Below are positions 50,446-60,054 of a DNA stretch of 64,000 bases, one piece after another (positions within the stretch are counted from its first letter, which is position 1; the number at the start of each line of letters is the position of its first letter). This stretch comes from Microtetraspora fusca (GTDB lineage: Bacteria; Actinomycetota; Actinomycetes; Streptosporangiales; Streptosporangiaceae). Under the pieces are notes generated by a model. The model was not told where the DNA came from. It worked only from the letters and a program-made list of their open reading frames with translations, and did not search any database. The translations under genes and the position numbers were made by a program. The DNA lies in contig NZ_BBYK01000055.1 in NCBI RefSeq assembly GCF_001570365.1, positions 34,912 to 98,911 of the forward strand. The letters are read 5' to 3'.

Positions 50446-53400
50446 GTGCGAGTCGGATTGCTCGGACCGTTCGAGGTCCGGAACCGCGATGGTGTCGTGG
50501 TAGAGGTTCCTGGGATTCGGCTGCGCGCACTGCTGGCCGCACTCGCCCTCGAACCTGGCCGGATCATCACCCGGGCGAGGCTGGTGGACTGGATCTGGGG
50601 GCGACGGCCGCCCGCGGACGAAGTGAATGCCTTGCAGGCGTTGGTGTCCAGGCTGCGCAGGGTGTTGCCGGACGCTGTGATCGAGGCGGATTCCGGCGGG
50701 TACCGGCTGGTCGTGGCTCCTGATGCCGTGGACGTATGCCGGTTCGAGCACCTGGTCGGTCAGGCCCGTGCCGCCGAGCCTGCGGCGCGGGCGGATCTGC
50801 TGCGTTCGGCCTTGGCATTGTGGCGCGGGACGGCCATGGCGGACATCTCACTGCAAGACAACGATGCGTTCGACTCCGCGGTCGCGCGTCTGGACGAACT
50901 CTACGTCGCCGCGCTCGCGGATCGGGTGGATGCGGACATTCGCCTCGGCCGCGGCTCGGAGTTGATCTCCGAGCTGACCGAGCTGGTCGCCACGTATCCG
51001 CTGCGGGAGGGGTTCGTGGCGGCCTTGATGCGAGCGCTCGCCGACGCGGGTCGTGGGGCTGAGGCGTTGACCGTGTACCAGCGGACGCGTGAGCGGCTCG
51101 CCGAGGAGTTGGGAACCGATCCATCGGCCGAGCTCTCCGCGCTGCACACCGCGTTGCTGCGGGGCGAGCTGGGCGAGCGGGCGGAGCACCGCAGGACGAA
51201 CCTGCGCGCCGAGCTGACGAGTTTCGTCGGCAAGGACGACGACATCTCCGCGGTCGCCGGTCTGGCCATCAGGCACCGACTGGTCACCTTGACGGGGGCG
51301 GGTGGCTCCGGCAAGACAAGGCTGGCCACGGAGACCGCGCGGACGATACTCGCCGAGCTGCCGGATGGGGCATGGCTGGTCGAATTGGCCTCTGTGCGGG
51401 CAGGCGGTGACCTGGGGCAGGCCGCCCTGACCGCGATCGGCCTGCGTGACCAGGCACTGCTCGGTGACGCTCGGGGCGGAGAACCGATGGATCGGCTCAT
51501 CGCCGCGGTCCGGGAGCGCGCGATCTTGCTGATCCTGGACAACTGCGAGCACGTGATCGAGGAAGCCGCGGCTTTCGCTGATCGGCTTCTGGGGGAGTGC
51601 CGGAGGCTGCGGATCCTGGCCACGAGCAGGGAGCCGCTCGGTATCACCGGGGAGGTGCTCTGGCCGGTCGAGCCACTCGCGCTGCCCGCCAAGGAGGCGG
51701 ACCTCTCCGAGGTCGGGTCCTCGCCCGCGGTGCGGCTGCTGCGGGACCGCGCGGGTCTGGTGCGCAAGGACATCGGCTCCGACGCGCACACCTTGTCGGC
51801 CATGGCGCGGATCTGCCGGGCGTTGGACGGGATGCCGCTGGCGATCGAACTGGCCGCGGCGCGGCTGCGCACCATGACCGTCGATCAGCTGGCACGCGGC
51901 CTCGATGACCGTTTTCGTCTGTTGACCGGCGGCAGCCGTACGGCGCTCCCCCGGCACAAGACGCTGCGCGCGGTCGTGGACTGGAGCTGGGATCTGTTGA
52001 CCGAGGCCGAACGTGCCGTACTGCGGCGGCTCTCGGTGTTCTCCGGCGGGGCGAGCCTGGAAGCGGCCGAACGGGTGTGCGGGGACGAGGCGTTCGCCGG
52101 CGAGCAGGTGCTCGACCTGCTTACCGCGTTGATCGAGAAGTCGTTGCTGCTCGCCGACGGCGAGGGCACACCGCGCTACCGGATGCTCGACACCATCAGG
52201 GAGTACGCGGCGCACCGGCTCGCCGAAGCAGGGGAGTCCGAGCCGGTGCGCCGGGCGCACCTCGCCTACTTCACCGAGTTGGCCGAGACGGCCGATCCGC
52301 ACCTGCGCCGGGCCGAGCAGCTGGAATGGCTGGCCACGCTCGAGGCCGAGCACGACAACGTCAATGCGGCCCTGCGCGGGGCGATCGCCGAGGGATGGGC
52401 CCAGGAGGCGATGCGGCTGGTCGGGGCCGCGGGCTGGTACTGGTTCCTCAGTGGGCGCAGGGCCGAGGGCACCGAGTTGAGCACCGCGGCGGCCTCGCTG
52501 CCCGGTGAGGTGTCCGATGAGGTGCGGGCGCTGGCGTACACCATCGTGACAGTGTTCCTGACCTCCGGGGTCGGCCGCGATCAGTATCAGGCGCAGGAGT
52601 GGATCCACGAGGCGTACCGGGTCACCCGGCGCAGCGGGTCTCGCCACCCCATGCTCGGGTTCGTCGGGCTTTGGGAGCGGATGCTGCAGGAGCCGACGGG
52701 GTTCCTGCCCACGTTGGAGCCGCTCCTCGCAGACGATGATCCATGGGTGCGCGCGCAGGCCAGGCTCACTCGTGGCCGATTCCGGCTCACGCTCGGCGGC
52801 GACGAGACCGGCGTGGACATCGACGCCGAAATCGCCCTTGCCGAGTTCCGCACGCTGGGTGACCGGATGGGGATCTCGTTGGCGCTGACGTTCCTGGCCG
52901 ATCGGCTCGCCATGTGCGGCGAGTTCGCACGCGCGTGTGAGCACTACGAAGAGGCGGGCACGGCGCTGACCGAGCTGGGCGTGAGGGAGGAAGTGGTCAG
53001 CCTGCGGGTACGGCAGGCTCAGCTGTACTGGCTGCTCGGCGACGAGCGATCCAGCACGTCCGCCATGGCCGAAGCGCAGCGGTGCGCGGGCGGGATCACC
53101 TGGCCCGACGCGCTTGCCGAACTGGCGCTCTCGAAGGCGCAGCTGGCGCGCTGGCGCGGCGACCCGGATGAGGCACGCCGGCACCTGGCCACGGTGCTGG
53201 CGGTGCCGGGCAACGTGGAAACGAACGACTTCATCCGCGCCAAGGCCATGGACCTGTACGGCTACCTCACCGAGGACCTCGACCAGGCCCGTGCGCATTG
53301 GAGCGAGGCGTTCCGCACGGCGGTGGAGGCGGCGTATCACCCGCTGATCGCCGAGGTGCTGATCGGGATCGCGGATCTCGCCCTGCGCCAGGGACAGTAC

Positions 53401-53589
53401 GAGCAGGCCGTGCGATTGCTCGCGGCGAGCGACGGCGTGCGCGGCACGCCGGATCGTTCGATGCCGGACGTTTCCAGGATCACCGCGGAGACGCGGAATC
53501 GCCTGGGTGAAACGGTGTTCACCGAGGCGATCCGTGACGGGCAGCGGCGGGACTGGCGTGAGCTGGCCGAGATCACGCTCGCTTCGTGA
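50446..53589 (+). CDS. SARP-type regulator with AfsR-like ATPase and TPR domains
   Basis: 1047 residues. Winged-helix domain (VRVGLLGPFEVRNRDG, LRALLAALALEPGRIITRAR), BTAD domain to about 245 (DLLRSALALWRGTAMADI, YQRTRERLAEELGTDPSAEL), then a LuxR/AfsR-type ATPase with P-loop GAGGSGKTRLA (Lys about 290), Walker B ILLILDNCEHV, and a long TPR-like C-terminus (about 640-1047). It is a large signal-integrating activator. GTG 50446; Shine-Dalgarno weak. It converges with the ABC exporter genes with a 17-bp 3' overlap. Its targets are unknown. Confidence 0.9.
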   Translation: MRVGLLGPFEVRNRDGVVVEVPGIRLRALLAALALEPGRIITRARLVDWIWGRRPPADEVNALQALVSRLRRVLPDAVIEADSGGYRLVVAPDAVDVCRFEHLVGQARAAEPAARADLLRSALALWRGTAMADISLQDNDAFDSAVARLDELYVAALADRVDADIRLGRGSELISELTELVATYPLREGFVAALMRALADAGRGAEALTVYQRTRERLAEELGTDPSAELSALHTALLRGELGERAEHRRTNLRAELTSFVGKDDDISAVAGLAIRHRLVTLTGAGGSGKTRLATETARTILAELPDGAWLVELASVRAGGDLGQAALTAIGLRDQALLGDARGGEPMDRLIAAVRERAILLILDNCEHVIEEAAAFADRLLGECRRLRILATSREPLGITGEVLWPVEPLALPAKEADLSEVGSSPAVRLLRDRAGLVRKDIGSDAHTLSAMARICRALDGMPLAIELAAARLRTMTVDQLARGLDDRFRLLTGGSRTALPRHKTLRAVVDWSWDLLTEAERAVLRRLSVFSGGASLEAAERVCGDEAFAGEQVLDLLTALIEKSLLLADGEGTPRYRMLDTIREYAAHRLAEAGESEPVRRAHLAYFTELAETADPHLRRAEQLEWLATLEAEHDNVNAALRGAIAEGWAQEAMRLVGAAGWYWFLSGRRAEGTELSTAAASLPGEVSDEVRALAYTIVTVFLTSGVGRDQYQAQEWIHEAYRVTRRSGSRHPMLGFVGLWERMLQEPTGFLPTLEPLLADDDPWVRAQARLTRGRFRLTLGGDETGVDIDAEIALAEFRTLGDRMGISLALTFLADRLAMCGEFARACEHYEEAGTALTELGVREEVVSLRVRQAQLYWLLGDERSSTSAMAEAQRCAGGITWPDALAELALSKAQLARWRGDPDEARRHLATVLAVPGNVETNDFIRAKAMDLYGYLTEDLDQARAHWSEAFRTAVEAAYHPLIAEVLIGIADLALRQGQYEQAVRLLAASDGVRGTPDRSMPDVSRITAETRNRLGETVFTEAIRDGQRRDWRELAEITLAS

Positions 53590-54322
53590 ACGACGCGCGC
53601 GCCCACACCCAGCCGATCAACATGATCCCCACACACCAGGCGATCGCCGTGATGGCCGAGCCCGCCGACGGCGAGCCGGTCAGCAGCCCGCGCAGGGTTT
53701 CGATGATCGAGGTGAACGGCTGGTACTCGGCGAACTGCCGCGCACCCGGCCCCATCTTGTCGGCCGGCACGAACGCGCTGCTCAAGAAGGGAAGGAGCAT
53801 CAGCGGGACGCCGACGAGCCCCGCGCTTTCCGGTGACTTCGACGCGAGACCGAACGCGACGGTCAGCCAGCTGATCGCCAGTACCGTCAACACGACGATG
53901 CCGATCACGCCGAGCCACTGCGAGAAACTCGCCGACGGCCGGAATCCCATCAGCAACGCGACCCCGATGACGAGCGTGATGGCCGCCAGGCTCCGTAGCA
54001 TGGTCCCGATCACGTGCGCGTTCAGCACCGCGGCCCGGGACACTCTCATGACGCGAAGCCGGTTGATGAATCCGGTCGTCATATCGGAATTCACCGCGAT
54101 CGCGGTGGGGCTGATGCCGTAGCAGATGGTCGTCAGGATCAACCCTGGCGTCGCGTAATCGGCATAGTCGACGCCGACGCTGAACGCGTCGCCGAGCACG
54201 TAGACCATCAGGAACATCAGAACGATCGGCATGATTATGGCGTTGAACAGCGCCAGGGGATTTCGCGTCGTGTGACGGAAGTTGCGCCGCAGCATGGTCG
54301 CGGAATCTGAGATGACGTTCAT
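53573..54322 (-). CDS. ABC-2 type exporter permease (DrrB-like)
   Basis: 249 residues, six helices of the ABC-2 type: FRHTTRNPLALFNAIIMPIV, DYATPGLILTTICYGISPTA, VIGTMLRSLAAITLVIGVAL, LGVIGIVVLTVLAISWLTVA, GLVGVPLMLLPFLSSAFVPA, AITAIAWCVGIMLIGWVWAR. It pairs with the ATPase upstream, overlapping by 4 bp, and would export a drug or lipid. The DrrB resemblance (NALAL-type start, YADYATPG motif) is strong. It ends inside the 3' end of the SARP gene. Confidence 0.9.
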   Translation of the reverse strand: MNVISDSATMLRRNFRHTTRNPLALFNAIIMPIVLMFLMVYVLGDAFSVGVDYADYATPGLILTTICYGISPTAIAVNSDMTTGFINRLRVMRVSRAAVLNAHVIGTMLRSLAAITLVIGVALLMGFRPSASFSQWLGVIGIVVLTVLAISWLTVAFGLASKSPESAGLVGVPLMLLPFLSSAFVPADKMGPGARQFAEYQPFTSIIETLRGLLTGSPSAGSAITAIAWCVGIMLIGWVWARASFTKRA

Positions 54323-55272
54323 CGTGCGTTGACCTTCGTGTTCGCGTGACCAGTAAGGGCGAGGAAGACGTCATCCAGGTCCGGTGTATGCACCGACAAT
54401 TCCTCGACGTCGATGGAATGCCGATCGAGCCGATCGAGCAGCGCGCGCAATGACCTCACCCCGCCGTCGCCGGGTACCCGCAAGGTCAGCTCTTCGTCGT
54501 CCCTTGTGGACGCGGGCAGGACCTGTGCCGCGACGTCGAGTGCGTGCCGATCGGTGAACCGTAGCCGGACATGGCTGCCGGGAACCTGGCGCTTGAGCTC
54601 GTCGGCGGTGCCCTCCGCGACCAGCCGGCCCTGATCGAGTACGGCGATGCGGTCGGCGAGTTCGTCGGCCTCCTCGAGGTACTGGGTGGTGAGGAAGATG
54701 GTCGTACCGCCGGCGACCAGTTCCCGGATGATCTCCCACATGGTGCGGCGGCTGCGCGGATCGAGTCCCGTCGTGGGCTCGTCCAGGAAAATGATCTGCG
54801 GCTCGCCGACCAGCGTCATGGCAAGGTCCAGCTTGCGGCGCATGCCGCCGGAGTAGGACGCCGCCGGTTTGCTCGCCGCTTCACCCAGATCGAACCGGTC
54901 GAGCAACCGGTCGGCGATTCGTTTGCCCTCCGCCTTGGGCAGGTGCAGGAGATCCGCCATCAGCAGCAGGTTCTCCTCGCCGGTGAGCAGGTCGTCCACC
55001 GAAGCTAACTGCCCGGTGACCCCGATCGCCGCGCGCACCGCCTTGGTTTCCGTGACCACGTCGTGCCCGGCGACGACCACCTTCCCGGCGTCGGGGGTCA
55101 GCAACGTGGTCAACACGTTCACCGTCGTGGTCTTCCCGGCGCCGTTGGGCCCGAGCAGGGCGAAGATCGTACCGGCCCGGACATCCAGGTCGATGCCGTC
55201 GAGCACGACCTTGTCCTTGTATGCCTTTCGCAGCCCCGAGACCGCGATCGCTGAACCGTTCATGGCATCCAC
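54319..55272 (-). CDS. ABC exporter ATP-binding protein (DrrA-like)
   Basis: 317 residues: LLGPNGAGKTTTVNVLTTLL (Walker A), ASYSGGMRRKLDLAMTLVGE (signature), IIFLDEPTTGLDPRSRRTMW (Walker B), IFLTTQYLEEADELADRIAV (switch), and a C-terminal DUF4162-like domain ending VHTPDLDDVFLALTG. This is the DrrA daunorubicin-resistance class that energises drug efflux. It overlaps the permease by 4 bp. About 200 bp separate it from the divergent HAD gene. Confidence 0.95.
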   Translation of the reverse strand: MDAMNGSAIAVSGLRKAYKDKVVLDGIDLDVRAGTIFALLGPNGAGKTTTVNVLTTLLTPDAGKVVVAGHDVVTETKAVRAAIGVTGQLASVDDLLTGEENLLLMADLLHLPKAEGKRIADRLLDRFDLGEAASKPAASYSGGMRRKLDLAMTLVGEPQIIFLDEPTTGLDPRSRRTMWEIIRELVAGGTTIFLTTQYLEEADELADRIAVLDQGRLVAEGTADELKRQVPGSHVRLRFTDRHALDVAAQVLPASTRDDEELTLRVPGDGGVRSLRALLDRLDRHSIDVEELSVHTPDLDDVFLALTGHANTKVNAR

Positions 55273-55468
55273 GATCGCCAGCCGCGCTGATACCGGGCCG
55301 TCGCCGTGCTGACACGGCCGCTGACACGAGCGAGGAACCGTCCGCCCGACTCTCAGCTGGCGTACCGGGTCCGGATCGGCGGCATCTCCAACACCGCGTC
55401 ATCGGACGGCCCGGCCTCGCCCGGCGACACATGACCGAGGCCCTGACGATCACTTCTAGAGTGGCGTC

Positions 55469-56143
55469 GTGCAGCGTCTTGCCCTCTTCGACCTTGATCA
55501 GACGCTCATCGACCTGGATGCCGCGTTCGCGTTGTGGGCCGAGGAGTTCGCCGAACAGCACCGGCTCGGCCGCAAAGGCGTCCAGCACCTGATCAGGCTG
55601 AACCGCAACGGCCTCCCACACCGCGAGCTGTTCTTCGCCAAGGTCCGAGAGCGGTTCAAGCTGTCCGCTCCCGCGGTGAGCCTGTGGGCTGCCTACCGTC
55701 GGCGGATGCCGCATCTCGTCGAGTGCCGCCCCGAGGTGCTGACCGGACTCGCGGAGCTACGGGCGGCCGGATGGCGAGTGGGGATCATCACGAACGGCAC
55801 CGCGGACAACCAACTCGGCAAGCTCCACAGGACCGGACTCGCGGAAGCGGTCGACGGCTATGCCGTGTCGGGCGTCGAGGGCGTCCGCAAGCCCGACGTC
55901 GGGCTGTTCGAGATCGCCGCGCAGCGGTGCGGGATGGCCTCGGGCGAAGGCGGATGGATGATCGGCGACAACCTCCTTGCCGACATCGAAGGAGGCCGCG
56001 CGGCCGGCCTGCGCACTGTGTGGATCGACCACGAGGGTCGGTCCGGCAAGGAACACCCGGCCGACCACGTGGTCTCCGACGTCATCGACGCCATCGCGCT
56101 GCTCCACGAACACGGCAGGCGTAGGCCGGGGTGTCGCCCGTAA
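55469..56143 (+). CDS. HAD family hydrolase
   Basis: 224 residues with all HAD motifs: LALFDLDQTLIDLDAAFALW (DxD), VGIITNGTADNQL (Thr/Ser motif II), GVRKPDVGLFEIA (Lys motif III), GWMIGDNLLADIEGGRAAGL (acidic motif IV). A C1-type helical cap follows motif I. Probably a phosphatase or phosphoglycolate phosphatase-like enzyme on a small phosphate ester. GTG 55469. Monocistronic. Confidence 0.9.
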   Translation: MQRLALFDLDQTLIDLDAAFALWAEEFAEQHRLGRKGVQHLIRLNRNGLPHRELFFAKVRERFKLSAPAVSLWAAYRRRMPHLVECRPEVLTGLAELRAAGWRVGIITNGTADNQLGKLHRTGLAEAVDGYAVSGVEGVRKPDVGLFEIAAQRCGMASGEGGWMIGDNLLADIEGGRAAGLRTVWIDHEGRSGKEHPADHVVSDVIDAIALLHEHGRRRPGCRP

Positions 56144-56243
56144 CTCACAACAGCGGCCGCGTGATCATTCTTGTTTCGTGCTGGTGCGACGTGCCGCTCA
56201 GTGATCGTGCCCTGACGTCTTTGAAGCGCTCCAGGCGCGTCGC

Positions 56244-56849
56244 TCAACGCTCGCGTCGGCGCCGAGCCTTGCCGCTCACGCCGCCGAACAGCGCCAGGCC
56301 CTTCACCACCACCACTGGCGCCGACGGGTCGACGTCCGGGCTGCCGTGCACATCGAAGCCGCCGAAGACGCCGACGCCGTTGCAGCGCACCTGCACCCCC
56401 TCGGGCAGGATGATCTCGGCCCCACCGAAGATCGCGTTGACCGTGATCTCGACCTCTCTCGCCTCGAACTCGGCGTCGGTCAGATCGAACTGCAGGCCGC
56501 CGAAGATGGCCAGCGCTTTGGTCCGCCGCCGTACCCGCCAGCGCCCCTTGCGCTGGGCACCGCTGAAGATGGCGACGACGTTCTCGGACTCGGAGCTCGC
56601 ACCCTGCACGTAGGACACCGGGCTCGCGGTCGGACGGTGCCGGTCGATCTGTAGGTCGTGGGTGAGGATCTCGAGCTCTCCCATGGTCTTGGCCTGGTAA
56701 AGCCTGTCCAGCCGCTCGGAGTACTCCTCGTGACTCAGCTGACCGGTGCTCAGGGCTTCACCAAGCAGGGCGGAGACCTGCTCCCTGTTGCTGTCCGAGG
56801 CGCGCAGATGCGACATCTGGGAGTCCCTGGGCTGAGGGGGATTTTCCAT
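56244..56849 (-). CDS. DUF1707/LiaF-like protein
   Basis: About 201 residues. The N-terminal DUF1707 SHOCT-like domain (HLRASDSNREQVSALLGEAL, LSHEEYSERLDRLYQAKTMG) is followed by a C-terminal repeated-strand domain like the LiaF/cell-wall-active-antibiotics response protein (VVAIFSGAQRKGRWRVRRRT, LAIFGGLQFDLTDAEFEARE, AIFGGAEIILPEGVQV, GVFGGFDVHG). No membrane helix. It is thought to sense or respond to envelope stress. The start is uncertain among ATG 56849 and 56816. Confidence 0.85.
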   Translation of the reverse strand: MENPPQPRDSQMSHLRASDSNREQVSALLGEALSTGQLSHEEYSERLDRLYQAKTMGELEILTHDLQIDRHRPTASPVSYVQGASSESENVVAIFSGAQRKGRWRVRRRTKALAIFGGLQFDLTDAEFEAREVEITVNAIFGGAEIILPEGVQVRCNGVGVFGGFDVHGSPDVDPSAPVVVVKGLALFGGVSGKARRRRER

Positions 56850-57077
56850 GCTGGTCACGATAGTTCTCATTCATCCTGACGGGGATCTCGCCAAGGGCCC
56901 AAGTTAGGTGTTCCCAGTGCCGGTTGCCTAGGTATTGGGCTCCTGTACGGCTCCGCTTCACCCTTTTCGTGATCTTGAGTCCAGGCGACCAGATCGGCAG
57001 CTCTCCTCAAGCGGGTGATCGGCGGGCACGCCGCGGAGGGAAGCGCGGGCTCGTCTGCCTCGGCCGGGCCCCGGCTG

Positions 57078-57096
57078 TTAGGCGAAGCTAACCTTA
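57078..57096 (+). promoter_or_regulatory. iron box (IdeR/DtxR-type) upstream of feoABC
   Basis: TTAGGCGAAGCTAACCTTA, 24 bp upstream of the feoA ATG, matches the DtxR/IdeR consensus (TTAGGTTAGGCTAACCTAA) at most positions. It predicts repression of ferrous iron uptake when iron is sufficient. Confidence 0.7.
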
Positions 57097-57120
57097 GATA
57101 ACCTCAGGCGGGGAGGTGTC

Positions 57121-57348
57121 ATGAAACCGGGTGAGTTCGCCAAAGGTGCATTGATGCGGCTGTGCCAGGTGACCGGTGACCGACGACATCGCCGCCGACT
57201 GGCCGAGCTCGGATTCGTGCCGGGTGCGGTGCTGTCGGTGCTGAACCGGGGCATGCACGGCGGGCTCGTCCTGGCCCTCGGTGACGGCCGGGTGGCCGTC
57301 GACGCCCTCACGGCCGCGACACTGGTCGTGGAGCCGGCCGGTGAATGA
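57121..57348 (+). CDS. feoA: ferrous iron transport protein FeoA
   Basis: A 75-residue SH3-like FeoA protein: [53 protein letters not shown]. It assists the FeoB iron channel at the membrane. GGGGAGG lies 4 bp before ATG. It is the first gene of the feoABC operon, just downstream of an iron box; its stop lies inside the feoB start (8-bp overlap). Confidence 0.95.
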   Translation: MKPGEFAKGALMRLCQVTGDRRHRRRLAELGFVPGAVLSVLNRGMHGGLVLALGDGRVAVDALTAATLVVEPAGE

Positions 57349-59476
57349 GCGACCGCTGGCCAAGGCGCTGCTGACCAAGCCCTGCTGTGAGGACGACACC
57401 CCCGGCAATGTCAGTGCGGGCGACCCGCGGGTCGCCCTCGTCGGCAATCCCAACGTGGGCAAATCGACCCTCTTCAACGTGCTCACCGGGGCACGGCAGC
57501 GGGTCGGCAACTGGCCGGGCAAGACGGTCAGCGTGGCGCAGGGCACCTGGCGCTCGCCCCACGGCGACATCACGCTCATCGACCTGCCCGGTACCTACAG
57601 CCTGCTGCCCGGTTCCCCCGATGAGGCGCTGACCAGGGACCTGCTCGTCGACCGGGGCATGGACGGCCGCCCCGACCTGGTCGTGATCACTGTCGACGCC
57701 GCCAACCTCGCCCGGAACCTCTACCTGCTCGCCCAGGTGATGGAGACGGGCGTGCCGCTCGTCATCGCGCTCACCATGGTCGACATCGCGAAGAGCCGGG
57801 GCATCCGCATCGACGCCGGACGGCTGGCCGAGCTTGTCGACGCGCCTGTCGTGCCCCTCGTGCCCCGCCGAGGCGAGGGTGTGGACGAACTCGCCCGCGT
57901 GATCGGGGAGGCCCTGGCCGCTCCCCGCAGGCCGGCCGTACCTGTCCTGGGTGCCGACCTCGAAGCTGCGCTGGCGTCGGTCACCGCCGAGGTGCCCGAC
58001 GACGTCGCCGGCCGCTATCCGGCCCGCTGGCTGTCGATCGCGCTGCTCGCGGGAGAGACCGTTCCCGGCGTTCCGGAGGAGACCACCGCCGCCGCACGCG
58101 CCCTCGGCGCCGCCTTGAGCACGGACGACGAGTTGGACGACCCGGAGCTCGTGATCGCCGAGCAGCGCTACGCATGGGTGCACGAGGTGATCGCGGACGT
58201 CGTGACCCGAAACGGCGCCGGGCGCGCCACCTGGTCGGACCGGACGGACCAGGTGCTGACCTCCCGGTGGTTCGGGCCGCCGATCTTCCTGGGCGTCATG
58301 TGGGCGGTGTTCGTACTCACCACGACCGTGGCGGAGCCGCTCATGACCGGCCTCCAGGGGTTCTTCGACGGCCCGGTCGCCACAGGGGCGGGCCGCCTGC
58401 TGGACGCGATGGGAGCCGGCGACGCGATCCGGGGCCTGGTGATGAACGGCCTCATCTCGGGCGTCGGGCAGGTGCTCTCCTTCGTCCCCCTGATGGCCAT
58501 CATGTTCGTGCTGCTGTCCGTGCTGGAGGACTCCGGCTATCTGGCCAGGGCGGCGTTCGTCGTCGACCGGCTCATGCGGCTCATCGGCCTGCCCGGTCGC
58601 GCGTTCCTTCCGTTGATCGTCGGCTTCGGCTGCAACGTGCCCGCCCTGGCCGGCACCCGCATCCTGTCCGACCGGCGGCACCGCCTCCTGACCGGCCTGC
58701 TGATCCCGTTCGTCACCTGCAGCGCCCGGCTCACGGTCTACGTTCTCGTGGCGACCGCCTTCTTCGGCAGCGCCGCCGGCACGGTCGTCTTCGCGATGTA
58801 CGTGTTGTCGATCGCCCTGGTGATCGGGATGGGTCTTCTGCTCCGCGGCACTCTCTTCCGCGGCATGGCCGAGGAGCCGCTCGTCCTCGACCTGCCGCCG
58901 TACCGCCTGCCCGCCGTACGGGTGATCGGCGCGCAGACGTGGGTCAAGCTGCAGGCCTTCCTCAAGACGGCCAGCGGGATCATCGTCGCCACGGTCACGC
59001 TCGTGTGGCTGCTGTCGTCGATCCCGTTCGGAGGCCATGGCTCGTTCGGCCGTACGCCGATCGAACACAGCGTTTTCGGCGCCGCCTCGCACGCCGTCGC
59101 ACCCGCCTTCGCCCCCGCCGGGTTCGGCGACTGGCACGCCTCCGCCGCCCTGATCACCGGGTTCGTCGCCAAGGAGGCCGTGGTCTCCACGATGGCCCAG
59201 ACGTACAGCATGAGCGAACCGGCCGACGGACACGAACCGAACGGGCTCGGGGCCGCCCTGCGGGGCACCATCGAGCAGACCTCGCGCGGCCATCCGATCC
59301 CCGCCGTGCTGGCGTTCCTGGTGTTCCTGCTCGCCTATACGCCGTGTATGACGACCGTCGCCGCCCAGCGCACCGAGATCGGCGGACGGCTGACCCTCTT
59401 CGGCATCGGCATGCAGCTCACGCTGGCCTGGCTGCTGGCGGTGGCGGTGTTCCAGGTGGGAAGTCTCTTCCTGTGA
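57341..59476 (+). CDS. feoB: ferrous iron transporter FeoB
   Basis: 711 residues. GTPase domain with G1 [17 protein letters not shown]3 [16 protein letters not shown] and ALTMVD, then a helical GDI-like region and a membrane domain with [28 protein letters not shown] and [16 protein letters not shown]ate motifs. It imports Fe2+ driven by GTP hydrolysis. GTG 57341 overlaps feoA; its stop overlaps feoC by 4 bp (GTGA). A basic/Cys pair (KPCCEDD) precedes the GTPase domain. Confidence 0.95.
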   Translation: MNERPLAKALLTKPCCEDDTPGNVSAGDPRVALVGNPNVGKSTLFNVLTGARQRVGNWPGKTVSVAQGTWRSPHGDITLIDLPGTYSLLPGSPDEALTRDLLVDRGMDGRPDLVVITVDAANLARNLYLLAQVMETGVPLVIALTMVDIAKSRGIRIDAGRLAELVDAPVVPLVPRRGEGVDELARVIGEALAAPRRPAVPVLGADLEAALASVTAEVPDDVAGRYPARWLSIALLAGETVPGVPEETTAAARALGAALSTDDELDDPELVIAEQRYAWVHEVIADVVTRNGAGRATWSDRTDQVLTSRWFGPPIFLGVMWAVFVLTTTVAEPLMTGLQGFFDGPVATGAGRLLDAMGAGDAIRGLVMNGLISGVGQVLSFVPLMAIMFVLLSVLEDSGYLARAAFVVDRLMRLIGLPGRAFLPLIVGFGCNVPALAGTRILSDRRHRLLTGLLIPFVTCSARLTVYVLVATAFFGSAAGTVVFAMYVLSIALVIGMGLLLRGTLFRGMAEEPLVLDLPPYRLPAVRVIGAQTWVKLQAFLKTASGIIVATVTLVWLLSSIPFGGHGSFGRTPIEHSVFGAASHAVAPAFAPAGFGDWHASAALITGFVAKEAVVSTMAQTYSMSEPADGHEPNGLGAALRGTIEQTSRGHPIPAVLAFLVFLLAYTPCMTTVAAQRTEIGGRLTLFGIGMQLTLAWLLAVAVFQVGSLFL

Positions 59477-59769
59477 GCGCGCTGCGCAGGGTCCTCGAAG
59501 AGATCACCGCGGCCCGCGGCGGGACGAGTCTGGACGAGATCGCCCGACGGTTGGAGATCGGCCGCGACGAGGTCGACGCCATGGTCCGCTACTGGATCCG
59601 CAAGGGCCGCCTCTCAGCCGACGACATCGCGGCCGCCTGTCCGAGCGGCGGCTGCGGCGGCTGCGCCCTCGGCGACGACGGCAAGCCGGGGTGCGGCACG
59701 CGGCGGGACGGCCCGGTGCTGCTCGCCATCACCGTCCGCAGCCCAGAGCCCCCGGAGAACGGGAAATGA
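59473..59769 (+). CDS. feoC: FeoC-like winged helix with cysteine cluster
   Basis: 98 residues from GTG 59473 (4-bp overlap with feoB). The winged helix [40 protein letters not shown] is followed by a cysteine-rich wing [19 protein letters not shown], four cysteines in a CxxxxCxxC-x8-C pattern that could hold an iron-sulfur cluster, as in FeoC. It probably stabilises or regulates FeoB, or senses iron. A palindrome follows at 59771. Confidence 0.85.
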   Translation: MSALRRVLEEITAARGGTSLDEIARRLEIGRDEVDAMVRYWIRKGRLSADDIAAACPSGGCGGCALGDDGKPGCGTRRDGPVLLAITVRSPEPPENGK

Positions 59770-59770
59770 C

Positions 59771-59788
59771 CGTCAGCGGCCGCTGACG
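59771..59788 (+). terminator. 18-bp palindrome after feoC
   Basis: CGTCAGCGGCCGCTGACG is a perfect palindrome right after the feoC stop. It probably folds as a short hairpin and acts with the second hairpin at 59819-59864 to end the feo operon. Confidence 0.5.
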
Positions 59789-59818
59789 GAATGACTCTCT
59801 GAGGCGCGTCCTGGCTCC

Positions 59819-59864
59819 GAGGCTGGGCGGCGGCCTCCGCTCGCCGGGGCCGTCGCCCAGCCTC
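59819..59864. terminator. hairpin terminator of the feo operon
   Basis: An 11-bp perfect stem (GAGGCTGGGCG / CGCCCAGCCTC) with a 24-nt GC-rich loop lies 50 bp past the feoC stop. It also faces the convergent serine hydrolase gene. The rest of 59865-60054 holds nothing I recognise. Confidence 0.55.
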
Positions 59865-60054
59865 AGCCTCGGGATCACAACGGTGCTTGATGGCTGACTC
59901 TCACGAAACACGAAGAGGCCCCCGCCGGACGGCTCCTGGAACGCGCCGATGGGCGGGGACTTTCCGCTCCCCAGGGTCTACAGCCCCATCCGATCGGGCA
60001 GAGGAGCCGTAGGGCCCTCGATCATGGGGTATTCGCCAGGATCCTGGTCACCCA

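Noticed and set aside
50848..53340. 830-residue minus-strand frame over the second SARP gene
   Set aside because: Antisense shadow of strongly supported coding sequence; no domains.
57308..59293. 661-residue minus-strand frame over feoB
   Set aside because: Antisense shadow; His/Arg/Asp/Gly-rich and without motifs.
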